Source of the DNA: Brachypodium distachyon
Taxonomy: Eukaryota > Streptophyta > Magnoliopsida > Poales > Poaceae
Reading direction: 5' to 3'
DNA length: 64,000 nt
Assembly: GCF_000005505.3 (NCBI RefSeq)
Contig: NC_016133.3
Span: forward strand, 48,201,237 to 48,265,236
Shown: positions 23,550-34,200 of the stretch, in pieces
Layout: each line of letters starts with the position of its first letter
How positions within the stretch are numbered: the stretch's first letter is position 1
Made by a program: the position numbers and the translations under genes
The notes under the pieces: model-generated
The model's input: only the letters and a program-made list of their open reading frames with translations
Told to the model about the DNA's origin: nothing
Databases searched by the model: none

Positions 23550-26500
23550 ATGTCTGAAGAAAGAGCACTCGCTGTAGGCGCCGGCGGCTACGGGGGCGGC
23601 GAGATAACATTCACGGTTGTGATGAGCTGCCTCACGGCGGCCTCAGGCGGGCTCATAGTTGGGTACGACATCGGAATCACAGGTCAGTTGTGCCATATAC
23701 CCCTTGATCCTGTGTAGTTACAGTGATACACACAACAGGCACGGTTTCTTCCTTCAAAACTGAAGATTTATCACTCTCATACGCTCGCTGTTTCGGTCTC
23801 TTTTCGTTCCTTTTCTCCCCTTTTTCTTGCCTAGGCTGGATGATGATCTACCCGTCAGATTTGATTAGAAACAATTACTGTAATTTTGGTAAATTGGCAT
23901 GGTTTCTCAGAATCAATTCCTGCAGATATGTACTAAAAGCTGACTAAAGAGTATCAATTAGCCCTTGACTACCGGATTTTTTTTTCCGAAAGCGGCAGTG
24001 CCGATTCATTGAATTAAGAAAAGGAATGTACAAGGCGCGAGGCGCAGAGCTAGGGAGCTGGCAAACAGAAACTAAACAGCTAACAGAATGAACAACAAAA
24101 GACTAAGAGGCCAAACTCCGGCGGCCTAACAATTTTGAACCACACCAATCTATCCATCAGAGGCTAGCTACACCACGATGCCCCGCTGCGCGCCAGAGCA
24201 GCAGCCGGATATTCTGAAAACTGATTGCGTCAACATCATTAGAGCCATCAGAACTGTCCTGCTGCGCTTCTGCACAAAGCTCTCTAGTCTCTAGTAGGGG
24301 AACCTGCTGCCTAACGTGGCCTTCGCTTATGCTATTGTGCAAACGAGAACAAAATATCTCCGCCCACAAGTTTGCACAAATCCCCAACCCAAGCGTACCA
24401 AGCATTGCGCGGTTTGGCGAGGGTGTGTGGCCCATGTCTTGCGGAGCAAAAGATAACTCAGGATTGTAACCACATCGTTGAGAATCAATCAAGTTCTCTC
24501 GGTTGCCCGCAAAAAAAGGGACTTAAGATATTCATGTAGCAACTAGCTCGAATGGAAGACCAAAATCATAGAAATTCCAGGACTTGATTTCCCCCTGTTG
24601 AATCTGAGTATGATGTTTCCAAAAAGAAATCCGAGTTTGATAGTGACGCACAGCATGGGATGAGTGTAGAAGCTCACTCCGACTTGTCTGGCGGCTTGAC
24701 CTTCACATGTCCGAACTTGACGAGGCAATGATTGTTCTTTCTCGGTATAAGACTTGCTGATGCAACATTTTTTTTTACGAATAAAAGGAGATTTCATTGA
24801 CCACGGAACTATCACATCAGGGTCATCGTCCACAGGCGGATTAGACCAAAGCCCACGAGCCGTACGTTGGCTAGACCTGGCAAAAATTTGCCAAGTCATT
24901 GCTAACACTATTATGTGACCTATGAATTTTGATGAACTTAATCTCCCTTTGCAAGGCCTTCAGCCGCATCACCTCCTCGACCAGACTACGGTGACGAGAT
25001 CTATCTCGACTACTCCTATGAATTTTGATGAACTTAATCTCCCTTTGCGAGGCCTTCAGCCGCATCACCTCCTGGACCAGACTACGGTGACGAGATCTGT
25101 CTCCGCTACTCCCATGGATAAGAGCAATGAGTTGGGCGCTATTAGTCTCAACTTGGACAGACAGGTTTGATCTCTCGAGTGATATCGCTAAGCCCTCCAT
25201 ACAAGCCGACAGTTCAGCTTCCAGAGCATCAGAACACGCGGGCAGGTACCTGATAGCATGAGAAATGTCGTTTGGAACCATGGTTCCGCTGCACCAGGGG
25301 TCCGATGCCATCCAGCTGTCGCTTATAGATCCACGCTAGTCAAGCCCGCTGCCAATCCAGCCCACATTAGTGTTAATCGAGTACATGATCAGGTTGTTAC
25401 TTGCATGGGCCGACAGGATGCCTGCTGCCGCAATGCAGCTGTAGTAATAAAATATTAACCGGCGGAAACAGGGAAACACTGTTGTCCGCAACAAAGCCAC
25501 CTCGTTTAATATTATAAATAAAAGCTACCTCGTTTAATTGAACCTAATTATTAAGTATTCGATCTTTTGAGTTCTGAGCTTTTTTTCGCTCTTTTTTCCT
25601 CCTAAAATGCATATACTCCGTACATGTTTTTTTGAGGAAAAAATGCATATACATGTGGATACACTGTTTATTTGTATGACTGATTGGGAAATTCATAGGT
25701 GGCGCAACCTTTGTTCACAATCGAATTATCACTTTTGAGTCTACTGACGATCACAATAAGGTGTATACATGATTTATACCAGTCAAAACTGACGTTTCTC
25801 TTTTAGTATAAAATGTTTTAGCTCTGTCATAAGTCAAAAATAAATAAAGTTTGACCATATTTATAGAAAAATCTACCACCATCTAAAACACAAAATTAGT
25901 TTTATTAAATCTGACTTGATGTTGGTAGATATTGTAAAACTTTGGTATTGTAAAGTTTAACCATATTTGCTCTCACATGCACTTATTTCATATTGTAAAT
26001 ATTAATACATTTTGTATAGCTTTGGTAAAAAAAAATAAAAAAATTGGCCCGTGAAAAAGCTAGAACATCTTATAGTTTGAAACGGAGGGTACCCTGAACA
26101 AATCCATTGATTGATTCCACTACACACTAGTGGCAAACATGGACCTCATCTTCCACTTTTGTCTTTCTATAAAAGATTAACTCAGGAGCATAACTGTCTG
26201 AATGAATTGCACGAAGAAGGTCGACTTAGAATTTTCCTAAGAATGGCGCGCACTCATTTCAAGTCGAAACTTGACTAATGATTAGACCAAATATATGTAG
26301 ATTATATGTTATAATCTTATACCATTGGAAACGATTTTTGAATACGAATCCAATGATATAATTTTTGTATCATGTATCCCTCAAATCATTAGTCTAATCT
26401 TTATTCAAAGTAAAATCTCGAAATGAGTGTGTGCCTTTTTTTTATGAAAATAAGGGAGTATTTCTCAATCAATATTGATCGAGGTCTTTTCATCTGTTTT

Positions 26501-29221
26501 CTCTTTGAAGTGAGAGAATAGCGACAATGCAACTGGTCAAAACTGAGAGTTCCAAAATAGCACCGAGAAAACCAAAGTTGCCAAAATTTGGTTCTTGTTC
26601 GGATGAAAGCCAACCTTTTGGCAAGCCATACCTCATTACCAACTTTAGTTCATCTTTTTGCCCAAAGTTGGCCAACTCATGGGTAACCAAAATCTCAACC
26701 AATTTTTTTGGCAACTAAATTTTTGACATGGCGTTTGTGGGCTCAAACCAAACAGCCTCTTCATGCCAAATTGCCATTGCCGTCAGATGTCAAATGCACG
26801 TTAGTCAAACTTGTCTTGTAGAATACCAAAACTGCCCTCGTCTAAATCTAGCCCAAAGCACCAGGCACGATCTCCTCAGGATGGCAGTGGGGCGGGTCTG
26901 GACGGGTGGACCACATCCATATCCATATCCACATCCAAATCCAAATCCATCATCTATCCACGAAAGTAGCCGTCGTGCCAAAACAACATCCATGTCGATA
27001 TCCACCGGATATCCGGGTATCCATGGATACCCATGGAGCAACATAAAAAGGATTAGCGCGGGAGATGGGAGGGGGATGGGGTGCGGCTTAGCCGCTTCGA
27101 GATGGCCAGGGGAAGGGCGGCTTGGTCGGAATGACCCAGCTCGGACGCACACCGTCGAAACCTGCCTCCCATGTGGCGATATATGTTTAAATGGGGTAAT
27201 TTGTATCACAGATTTCAAATTATGAGTTGCGGCCTAAAAAATAAAATCCACTCATCTACCAACATTTAAAACTCCAAATTACTTTTATTAAATTCATCTT
27301 GATATATATTTTCATAGTTACTTACTGCTATTTGTAATGTTGATACGTTTTTCTATAAACTAGTCAAAGTTTAATCTTATATTTAGGAGCAGATGGAGAA
27401 GTGTGTATGTTTGTTGGTCATTTTTGTGAATCTTGTTCAAGACGCTCCCGGTTAAACTTCAGGTGGGTTGACGCAGATGGAGTCGTTCCTCGAAGCTTTC
27501 TTCCCAGAAATCCTGCGGAAGATGTCGAACGCGCAGCAGGACGCATATTGCATCTTCGACAGTCAGGTGCTTAACGCCTTTGTCTCCTCGTTCTACCTTG
27601 CCGGCATGCTCTCCAGCCTTCTCGCCGGCCATGTAACCAGGACGTTGGGCCGGAAGAATTCCATGCTCATTGGCGGCTTGCTATTTTTTGCCGGCGCCCT
27701 CAACTTCACCGCCGTCAATATCTCCATGCTCATCATCGGGCGCGTCCTGCTTGGCGTCGGCGTTGGCTTCACTAGTCTGGTAAATTAATCACGCGCGAGC
27801 ACTTGCATATTACTTCCTTCATTCCTAAATGTTTGAAGTTCTAATTTTGTTCTAAGTGAAACCTTTTAACTCTGTAGAAGAATCTACCAACATCGAAGAC
27901 CATAAATTAATTTTATTATTTGATATTCTAGATGTTGATTTTTTTATAAACTTGGTCAAACCTTAAGAAGTTTAGAAACAGGTCAAACTTGGTCAAATTT
28001 TATGACAAAACTAGGATTTCAAATATTTAGAAACGGAGGGAGTAGTATATACTGCCGTAAAAAATACAGTAGTGTGCAAGGTAGTTAATAGATTTTGTCG
28101 CAGTAAAAAGTTTGTTGCGTTGCATTTTGTTGCAGTCTGCGCCGGTGTACTTGGCGGAGATAGCGCCGGCGCGGTGGCGCGGGGCGTTCACGAGCACCTT
28201 CCACTTCTTCCTCAACGTGGGCTTCTTCATGGCTGATCTGGTCAACTACGGTGCAACCACCATCCCGAGGTGGGGATGGCGTCTGTCGCTCGGCGTCGGC
28301 ATCTTCCCGGCTGCCATCATCGTCGTGGGGGCGGCGATGATCCCGGACACGCCCAACAGCCTGGTGCTGAGCGGGAAGCTGGACGAGGCGCGCGCCTCGC
28401 TGCGGCGCATCCGTGGGCCGGCTGCCGACATCGACGCCGAGCTCAAGGACATCGTCCAGGCCGCGGAGGAGGACAAGAGGTACTCGTCCGGCGCGCTCCG
28501 GCGGCTCGGGCGCCGAGAGTACCGGCCGCACCTGGTCATGGCCGTGGCCATGACGGTGTTCTTGGAGATGACGGGCGTGACCGTGGTGTCCATCTTCACG
28601 CCGCTGCTCTTCTACACCGTCGGGTTCACGAGCCAGAAGGCCATCCTGGGCTCCATCATCACGGACATCGTCAGCCTCGTGTCCATCGCGGCCGCCGCGG
28701 TCGCCGTGGACCGGTACGGGCGCCGCTCCCTCTTCTTCCTCGGCGGCGTCGTCCTGGTCCTGTCTCTGGTGGCCATGGCGTGCATCTTCGGCGTCCAGCT
28801 GGGGACCGACGGCGGGGCCGCCATGAGCCGGGGCTACGCGGCGACGGTGGTGGCGCTGGTGTGCCTGTACACGGTGGGGTTCGGCGTGTCGTGGGGCCCG
28901 CTGTCGTGGGTGGTCACCAGCGAGATCTTCCCGCTGGAGGTGAGGACGGCGACGCTGGGCCTCAGCGGGGCCATCTCGGGCTTGCTCGCGTTTGCGCAGT
29001 CGCAATCGTTCCTGGAGATGCTCTGCCGGTTCAAGTACGGCACCTTCGCCTACTACGCCGGGTGGGTGGTCGTCATGACGGCGTTCGTGGCGGTCTTCCT
29101 GCCGGAGACCAAGGGCGTGCCCATCGAGTCCATGGGCGCCGTGTGGGCGCAGCACTGGTACTGGAAGCGTTTCGTCAAACCGGCGCCGGCGCCAGTCAAG
29201 CAGGCCGATGGGCCCGCTTGA
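23550..29221 (+). CDS. STP-type monosaccharide/H+ symporter (copy 2)
   Basis: Three exons, 23550-23682, 27463-27779 and 28136-29221, 511 residues, tandem paralogue of the gene at 18.8 kb. Family motifs are kept: GYD near residue 40, the lid cysteines (YCIFDSQ, MLCRFK), GRVLLG, PDTPNSLVLSG, VDRYGRRSLF, GVSWGPLSWVVTSEIFPLE and PETKGVPIE. Two changes stand out. The first-helix motif is LIVGYD rather than LIFGYD, and the near-invariant NQ before SAPVYL is replaced by SL at the exon 2/3 junction. Intron 1 is 3.8 kb and full of LINE and MITE debris. Intron 2 (27780-28135) contains a 230-bp MITE. Exon 3 starts with a long stretch almost identical to copy 1, so recent duplication or gene conversion is likely. 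Confidence 0.9.
23978..24160 (-). mobile_element. possible LINE 3' end in STP copy 2 intron 1
   Basis: A T-run followed by CCGATTCATTGAATTAAG resembles the start (on this strand) of the other reverse-oriented LINE tails at 4109 and 24770. A minus-strand frame at 24492-24157 could be part of the same remnant but shows no domain I recognise. Confidence 0.35.
24770..25330 (-). mobile_element. LINE 3' fragment with RNase H-like (RVT_3) domain
   Basis: The minus-strand frame 25311-24871 reads ALEAELSACMEGLAISLERS, VETNSAQLIALIHG and NSVSNDLANFCQV, typical of the RNase H-like domain at the C terminus of plant LINE ORF2. A T-run at about 24770-24778 marks the poly(A) end. An in-frame 96-bp tandem duplication sits within the domain. 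It lies inside intron 1 of STP copy 2, in antisense orientation. Confidence 0.75.
24922..25113 (-). repeat. 96-bp in-frame tandem duplication inside the LINE RNase H domain
   Basis: The unit starting ATGAATTTTGATGAACTTAA repeats at 24922 and 25018 with few mismatches. It duplicates 32 residues, including DRSRHRSLV and QREIKFIKIHRS. Confidence 0.85.
25800..26090. mobile_element. degenerate Stowaway-like element
   Basis: The right end reads TAGTTTGAAACGGAGGGTA. The interior has TTTGACCATATTTATAGAAA and related words common to this MITE group. The left terminus is eroded. It lies in intron 1 of STP copy 2. Confidence 0.4.
26245..26435. repeat. MITE-like inverted repeat
   Basis: GGCGCGCACTCATTTCAAG at the left pairs with CGAAATGAGTGTGTGCC at the right. 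The flanking inner words TGATTAGACC and ATTAGTCTAATC also pair. No target duplication could be fixed. Confidence 0.5.
26911..26953. repeat. degenerate CCAnAT hexamer array
   Basis: About seven copies of CCATAT / CCACAT / CCAAAT follow one another, then a GGATATCC-rich palindromic stretch to about 27035. Simple repeat within intron 1 of STP copy 2. Confidence 0.7.
27813..28042. mobile_element. Stowaway-type MITE inside intron 2 of STP copy 2
   Basis: The left end CTTCCTTCATTCCTAAATG and the right end TTTAGAAACGGAGGGAG are inverted, with TA at 27811-27812 and 28043-28044. It makes up about two thirds of the 356-bp intron. Confidence 0.75.
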
Positions 29222-30208
29222 TGCCTTGCACGTATTAAGCACACGCTACACGGGCACACGGGCCGGCAGTGCTGTGGCGACAAATTTCGCTCAGTGCAAA
29301 TCCTTGGGGGCATTGGAATCCCTGCATGATGTCACGACGTGTATGATTTCCAATATCCATTTTGCCGGTGTTGACAAGCAGGTTATTCCATCAATAACAT
29401 AGCTTTCTGAATTTGGTTCCTTATAAGCCATCAGAGTCACCTCTTCGTCAGTGCACGGCCGTTAGGTGCACAAAGACATGTTCAATTTCCAATGTGTCAA
29501 AATTGCCGTCAGCAAACTAACAAGATTCTGTTCGTATAATAAGCACTAACAGATACTCCTACTTCCTCCGTTCCTACATATAATAAGATGTTGTAATTTT
29601 GTTCCGAGTCAAAAAAAATTAAAAAATTATCAAATTTATATAGAAATCTACTGACATTTACAAACTCTAGGTTCATTTTGTTAAACTCTTCGTGGTATAT
29701 ATGTTCGTAGTAAACATAGGGTGTGATTGGGCGTTTGGCGCCCTTCCAGCTCCAGGAGTTTGATGAAGGTGGCCATTGGTAGCTCCACGAATACTTCGCA
29801 AATGCAATAAAATAAGACTACTAGAAATCTCCAGCTCCAGCTAGATAATAATGAAAGAGAATAATAACTCTTCTGGCTTCTGAATGCATAGATGCACAGA
29901 GCCAAAATTATTACAGCCTTGAAGTCTAAAAGTTCAAAAGGAAAGAAAAAAAAAGCAACAAGTGACGGACACTCTTGTAATCGAGGATTACAAAGCCTAT
30001 CGCCAAACCGTCATCCATGTCGGGACATAAAGCATGCCCCTGATAACCTGTTCCAATGTGCTACTGACCGCCATCATGTGCCCTTGATGCTCTGGTCACT
30101 GCAGCATGGACCAAGATCGCAGCCAGCTGATAGATAAATAGACAGCCTGCATCGGGTTAACAATCTTTCGTCACGGCAAAATCATCTACGCCGATAGCTG
30201 AACTTGAC
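29222..30208. other. convergent 3' flanks of STP copy 2 and the STP-like gene
   Basis: No gene seen. At about 29565 a lone MITE end CTTCCTCCGTTCCTACATAT begins a fragment that lacks its right terminus. The rest is AT-rich. Confidence 0.4.
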
Positions 30209-31745
30209 TCATGACCACATCCACATGGCATAGTACGCGAGGATGGCATTCTTCTGCCGGCACAGGATCACCAGGAAGTACTTCATCTGGGCGAAGCAGA
30301 GGGCAACACCGAGAGCAATGCCCGCAACTTGCCCAGCCGACTGAATCTTCTTGTCTCCAGGAACGGTCCACAACAAAGAGCCCCATGACCAACTGAGACC
30401 ACAGGAGACGACGCAAGTGAGCACGAACATCGCAATGGTGAATCCCCTCGGCATTCGGCTTCCGCCACCTAGCCCAGTGTGGAACTCCACAATGAATGGA
30501 ATTGCGGTCTAGCAACAAGAATAACAGGTTATGGAATATGTCAAAAGTTTGAGCAGAAACATATAGCTTAACTTTTCAGAATTTGGGACTTTCATCCACT
30601 TGTTTAGTTACCTGACAGAATACCATCAGAGCCGAGCTGACAGTTAACGTTGCCGCACGACCGTGATGTTTCACTGTGAAGGAAGATCCAAGAATGCCAA
30701 TGGAATTCACCAAAATTATCACGATATTACTGACAACTGAAGCTTTGCTCCTTAAACTTGTTGTTTGAGACAGCAATGGCAGCAGCGAAGTGGTAGTGTT
30801 CACTCTGTTTAGCTGTAGAAATATCTGTAGTGTCGCCAAGGCCCCAATATATGTCAAGTATTGCCCATTTTTTGACACGATCTTCCGAAACGCACTGCCC
30901 ACATGATTCTTTTGTACGCACCTCCCCTGGAAACTGATCACCTTTGGCACTGTATGTACCTTCAAAATGGCGGTGCTACAAATACATTGAAGCACTAAAC
31001 GGACATAATCATGCTTGCTACCAAGCAAACTTGGAAGGAAGGATTCTTGATTGCACAAATCATTATTCTGAATGAGCAAACGACCCTGAAGGTTAGCTTC
31101 AACACCGCGGGTGAGTTGTCGACCATATATATGGTTGGGGATTGTAATGGAGTTATAGAGCCTGGCCATCAGAACACCACCACCAACAAACAAAGGCAAA
31201 GATCTGCGCTGATAGCAGAATCGCAGTATCATGGCACAGTGAATCTGTGCACCCTGCCACATTGTCCAGTTACAAATGTGATTTAGTTCGGATGAACAAA
31301 AAACAATGTTCATTTGAAGGAAAGGGAAGAAACTTACTGTAACATTGTGAATCAATCTTAATGCATGTGTTGGCAAAAAAATCTTAATGAATGTGAACCA
31401 GGGAACTCTTGGTCAAAATTTAACTACTAACCTGGGAGACAGCAAACATTTGCAGTAACCATATGTCAATTAGAGCTCTGTAGTGGATGGCAATTGTCAA
31501 AATTGCGCTTCCAGCAAGGAAAACAAAACGTTTTAGCAACAGGACAGGTAGATGCGCCATTTTGCGGATGACATGGAAGCCTAGGCTTGTATTCTCTGAT
31601 GACTTCTCAAATATGTGTGCCCAATTGTTGTACAAGGAATGCATCCCCTGGTTCGCCGCAGCAGTGTTAGGGAAGAACGCCATCATATATGACTGCATGC
31701 TGAGCACACCTGCTTGGCTACTTGTATTACCAAGAAATTGTGGGC
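30209..31745 (-). CDS. highly diverged STP-like sugar transporter, 5' exon not found (gene or pseudogene)
   Basis: Three open exons on the minus strand, 31745-31432, 31253-30612 and 30508-30209, with AG/GT borders and consistent phases (1, 0, 0), give about 417 residues. The family can still be recognised: LSMQSYMMAFFP matches the region after helix 1, KHHGRAATLTV matches DRLGRRALF, and SCGLSWSWGSLLWTVPG with KIQSAGQ and VILCRQK matches the C-terminal half. Introns fall after the NQ-equivalent (AVSQ|GAQ) and after FCQ, positions typical of STP genes. Yet the GR motif, the PETPNSL motif and the first lid Cys are gone, and the protein stops at MWMWS before PETKG. No exon encoding helix 1 was found upstream. 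Absence of stops argues for a gene under relaxed or unusual constraint. Absence of exon 1 argues for a pseudogene. Confidence 0.6.
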
Positions 31746-34200
31746 CTGTTGTAACAAAGAAAGTGCATAAAAATCTGAAGAATGATGAATACAAAGACTT
31801 GAACTGTAACTATTTAAGTACAAAAACTACTACGGAGTACTTGCTCATTATTAAGAGAATGTCTTTGGATAACAGTATTTAACTATATTTTATATGAAGT
31901 TGCTGCACTCCAAAGCACATAATTTCATATGGTAAGTACTTCAGCACAAAATGAAATATGGAGTATAAGAAATTTGCTCCAACTTGGAATTACTTGGTTA
32001 TGGCAAGATGGCAACAAAGGTATTTGATTGCTTGACACTATTTGCTGGTGCTACTTCTGTATTCTTCGGGACTAAATATCTAGCTGTGGATCTATTTTTT
32101 ATCACCTCCTGCGAGATTAAGATTGCATTTGCAGAATGGTGTGACAGATCTGATGCAGTAATCAAGGCTATGCCACATTGCATGTAAAATAAATATGATA
32201 AGTTTTGGGGAAAGTCCAACATGGGGTTTTCTGTACCATCCTTCTTTGGCCCTGGCCCTATACAAGAAATATCTGAGAGAATATTATGCATGAGTGGTTT
32301 ACCCCACCTCCTCAGGGCTAGAGATTGACTTGTTTACCAAGGTTGTTAACGAGTTGTTCCATTTCCTAGTTTATGGCTCTACTTCAAACAAGACAATATG
32401 TCTTGTCTCAACTTGACATGCTGGTCTAGACGTGTTCTTGGAACAGAAGAAGTACATAACTCAAATCAAGGTACCAAAACTGAGTTGGAACTATTAGTTG
32501 GAGCAACCCCTAGTACCTAGAAAAGAAACATATGTTAATATCTTATCATCGTGGAAAGCCCCTGAGTTCCCTATCCTATTTCCCTCCCAACTTGTTCGAG
32601 ATATACCTATAAAATAAACAAATTTTGCACCCTAAGGATTGTTTTCACCTCATATTTTGACCTCAAAAATTCCCTTCTTTCATTTTATTGTTTGTTAAGA
32701 ATAAGATTTATGTGCTATTTTTGCTTGCTTATATTAAGAACTTGTCATGGACCTTCTATAGTTGCCAAAGGTAAAAAGTTATGCACAATAGTTTAATTCA
32801 TTTTATAAGCATGGTACTTATATGATAATATTTGTAGTCATTTTGGTAAATTGACATGGTTCAAGGGATTTTTGTGTACCCGAATACATCCGCGGTCACA
32901 TTCATGACCACACCGGATTGACTCTGTATTTGTTTATTGCACTATCTGCTCCTGTATTTGTTTCCAGGATTGACTCGTGCCAAAATTAGGGGAATATAAG
33001 CCGTCTGTTTCGTTCCCTTGATTTTCATCTCTTGGGAAACAAAAACGATAGCATTACTCCCGTTTTGATCACTATAGTTTGGAGGGTATCCTGATGGGGT
33101 TGGTAATAAAAAAAGCGGCCTGTGCGTCTGCCAACCCTGCCTTGTTGTACTTAAAAAAAAGAGTTGAGCATGGTACACTCCAAACTCCAAAGGAAGCGCC
33201 GTTGATCGTTCGATGCATGTGGGCCCTATCAGCAGTTGTGGCACGTTGCTCGATCTCCCAGTTCCCCACATCACAGCGAGCTAGCGGTCGAGCTTGCACC
33301 GAGAGGACGACCGATGCGGAGTTACAAGAACCACATGCTCTGGTTCCAGACTCCAGACACTTCTTTCCCTCTCCTAGGTAGGGGTAGGAGTAGGACCATG
33401 TAAAGTTCACTCCAAACGATTTGGAGATGAACTTGGGGTCGCGAAAGCGACAGATCAAATACATAACCATGTGTGCGTGCCAGACGTGGTGGGTGGGGGT
33501 GGGCGATCAGGGAGGGAGTAGTAAAAACCATTAATTAGCTTTCAGGAAACGAAAAAACGTGCTCCAGAAATGAAATAGCAAAACACAATGAAATATACTC
33601 CACGAACTGTGTACAGGCTTCCGGCCTCTTGGGGGAGAAAAATGACAATCTGACGGACGAATTCGTGTACTGTATGACGTACGGCACATCCCCATTACCT
33701 TCTAGATTGATGTTACGGGACATGGCATCGCACAAGACTACTACTTGCACTGGAATCATGACATCACGGACCAAACCTCTTTTGTGGCCGAATAAGCATA
33801 AAACGAAGCGAGGAGATAAAGGTGAATGAAGAGAAGAAAGACTAGTTGTAACCTGTCTGATGAGTGAGAGTGTTCCAGAGGCTACGGCCACCTAAAAGGC
33901 AACAGCGGCGAAACAGAAACACCCGCTAGTCGTCCTCGCTCCGCCCAAAGCTTTTCCCCGGTATAGTAGGCCCTTCACGGGCGGCACACGGTGGCTCCAC
34001 ACGCCGGCGGCGAGCTCTCGCTTCCTCTTCCGGACGGCGGCGCGCTAGGAAGAATGATATGGAGGAGGAGGCAGCAGCAAACCTGCTACGCTGAACGCCC
34101 GCCTGGACAGGCGAAAGCAAAGCAGGGCTGCAGCTACCTGTCTCAACGAGTAGCCACAGATTGCCGCGTCTCTTTTATAGCATGAAGAAAGGAAGAGGAT
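31746..34200. other. upstream region of the STP-like gene
   Basis: Mostly AT-rich and without recognisable coding sequence. Frames at 32291-31998 and 33891-33535 (minus) match nothing I know. From about 33900 the sequence turns GC-rich and ends in a minus-strand TATA box. Confidence 0.35.
34172..34179 (-). promoter_or_regulatory. candidate minus-strand TATA box
   Basis: TATAAAAG reads on the minus strand, with GC-rich sequence downstream. It would drive leftward transcription, possibly of the STP-like gene whose first recognised exon lies 2.4 kb away. This is inference from position only. Confidence 0.3.

Noticed and set aside
27780..28135. Intron 2 of STP copy 2 as a newly gained intron created by MITE insertion with AGTCTG target duplication
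   Set aside because: The diverged third STP-like gene has an intron at the same place (after the NQ-equivalent) in the same phase, so the position is ancestral. The duplicated AGTCTG is better seen as a local change at an old junction.
28085..29242. 385-codon minus-strand frame antisense to STP copy 2
   Set aside because: Same composition effect and same low-complexity product as the antisense frame of copy 1.
33535..33891. Candidate first exon of the STP-like gene (AVASGTLSLIRQ before a GT, resembling AASGGLIFGYD)
   Set aside because: It starts after an in-frame stop with no ATG, ends in phase 0 while the next exon needs phase 1, and lacks GYD. The resemblance is too short.
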